NCBI RefSeq assembly: GCF_033115175.1
Contig: NC_084827.1
Location: forward strand, 24,360,001 to 24,424,000
Reading direction: 5' to 3'
Length of the DNA: 64,000 nt
DNA from: Lepus europaeus
Lineage: Eukaryota; Chordata; Mammalia; Lagomorpha; Leporidae
The first letter of the stretch is position 1. Each line of letters begins with the position of its first letter. Positions 63,621-64,000 of this stretch are shown in pieces. The notes beneath the pieces were generated by a model. It was not told where the DNA came from, did not search any database, and saw only the letters and a program-made list of their open reading frames with translations. The translations under genes and the position numbers were made by a program.

Positions 63621-63952
63621 CTCTCTCTCTTTTTTTTTTTTTGACAGGCAGAGTTAGACAGTGAGAGAGAGAGACAGAGAGAAAGGTCTTCCTTCCGTTG
63701 GTTCACCCCTCCAAATGGTTGTTACGGCTGGTGCGCTGCGCTGATCCGAAGCCAGAAGCCAGGTGCTTCCTCCTGGTCTCCCATGCGGGTGCAGGGCTCA
63801 AGGCCATCCTCCACTGCCTTCCTGGGCCACAGCAGAGAGCTGGACTGGAAGAGGAGCAACCAGGACAGCATCCGGCTCCCCAACAGGGACAAGAACCCAG
63901 GGTGCCAGTGCTGAAGGTGGAGGATTAGCCAAGTGCGCCGCGGCACTGGCCA
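63621..63952 (-). mobile_element. Young CSINE with perfect TSD
   Basis: Antisense: (CT)5 then T-tail, TTTGACAGGCAGAGTTAGAC, GGTTCACCCCTCCAAATGG, GGGACAAGAACCC near the B box and head GCCGCGGCACTGGC. The exact 15-bp TSD caaatacataaatct lies at 63606-63620 and 63953-63967. Confidence 0.96.
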
Positions 63953-64000
63953 CAAATACATAAATCTTTATACTGATTTACTTCCTAAATAGCCACAATG

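Overview
This 64 kb window is AT-rich, repeat-dense mammalian nuclear DNA. It comes from a lagomorph, almost certainly European rabbit or a close relative. The diagnosis rests on about 43 copies or fragments of the rabbit C-repeat SINE (CSINE). CSINE has a tRNA-like head with the B box GGTTCTAGTCC, a CT-rich 3' region and an A-rich tail. A second marker is the lagomorph type of L1 3' end, whose last bases read ...CTTTGGAAATTTATATTCATTAAATAAAAG. I found no functional protein-coding gene, no intact exon set, no tRNA or rRNA gene, and no sign of prokaryotic or plasmid sequence. The long open frames are translations of SINEs, CT tracts and broken L1 ORFs. The window is best read as intergenic or deep intronic sequence.

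Layout. 1-9.6 kb: CSINEs in and beside old MaLR (MLT1-type) LTRs and an L2 remnant; the L2 also holds a 33-nt U2 snRNA retrocopy. 9.6-13.2 kb: an antisense MLT1, a 340-bp pyrimidine tract between two SINEs, an old L1 ORF2 remnant and more SINEs. 13.2-16.5 kb: mostly unique sequence. 16.5-19.5 kb: two LTRs; one is a solo LTR with a perfect 6-bp target duplication inserted in an old L1 tail. 19.6-23 kb: an L1M, a SINE inside it, and a younger L1 with a textbook 5' inversion inside that SINE's end. 23-30.6 kb: an old L1M 3' region broken by SINEs, an MLT1 and a 41-T run. 30.6-41.8 kb: an old antisense L1 split by a nearly full-length younger antisense L1 (31531-37415) with matching target duplications; its probable 5' UTR follows, with about three diverged tandem monomers. 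42-47.9 kb: sense L1M pieces with SINEs. 48-64 kb: MIR, L2 and L1 fragments, a Tigger-like DNA transposon, a third LTR, more SINEs and long unique stretches.

There is no pathway or operon here. What can be recovered is a relative history of insertion: L2, MIR and DNA transposons first, then L1M and MLT1, then lagomorph L1 and LTRs, and last the young CSINEs with near-perfect target duplications. No undescribed functional system could be supported. The most notable signals are the truncated U2 retrocopy, the inverted and nested L1 structures, a reversed L1 3'UTR block that replaced part of ORF2, the tandem monomers, and a few unique stretches that could be conserved non-coding DNA.

Family names come from recognition of consensus features, not from a database search. 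Most boundaries are good to about 5-20 bp, except where target-site duplications (TSDs) fix them.
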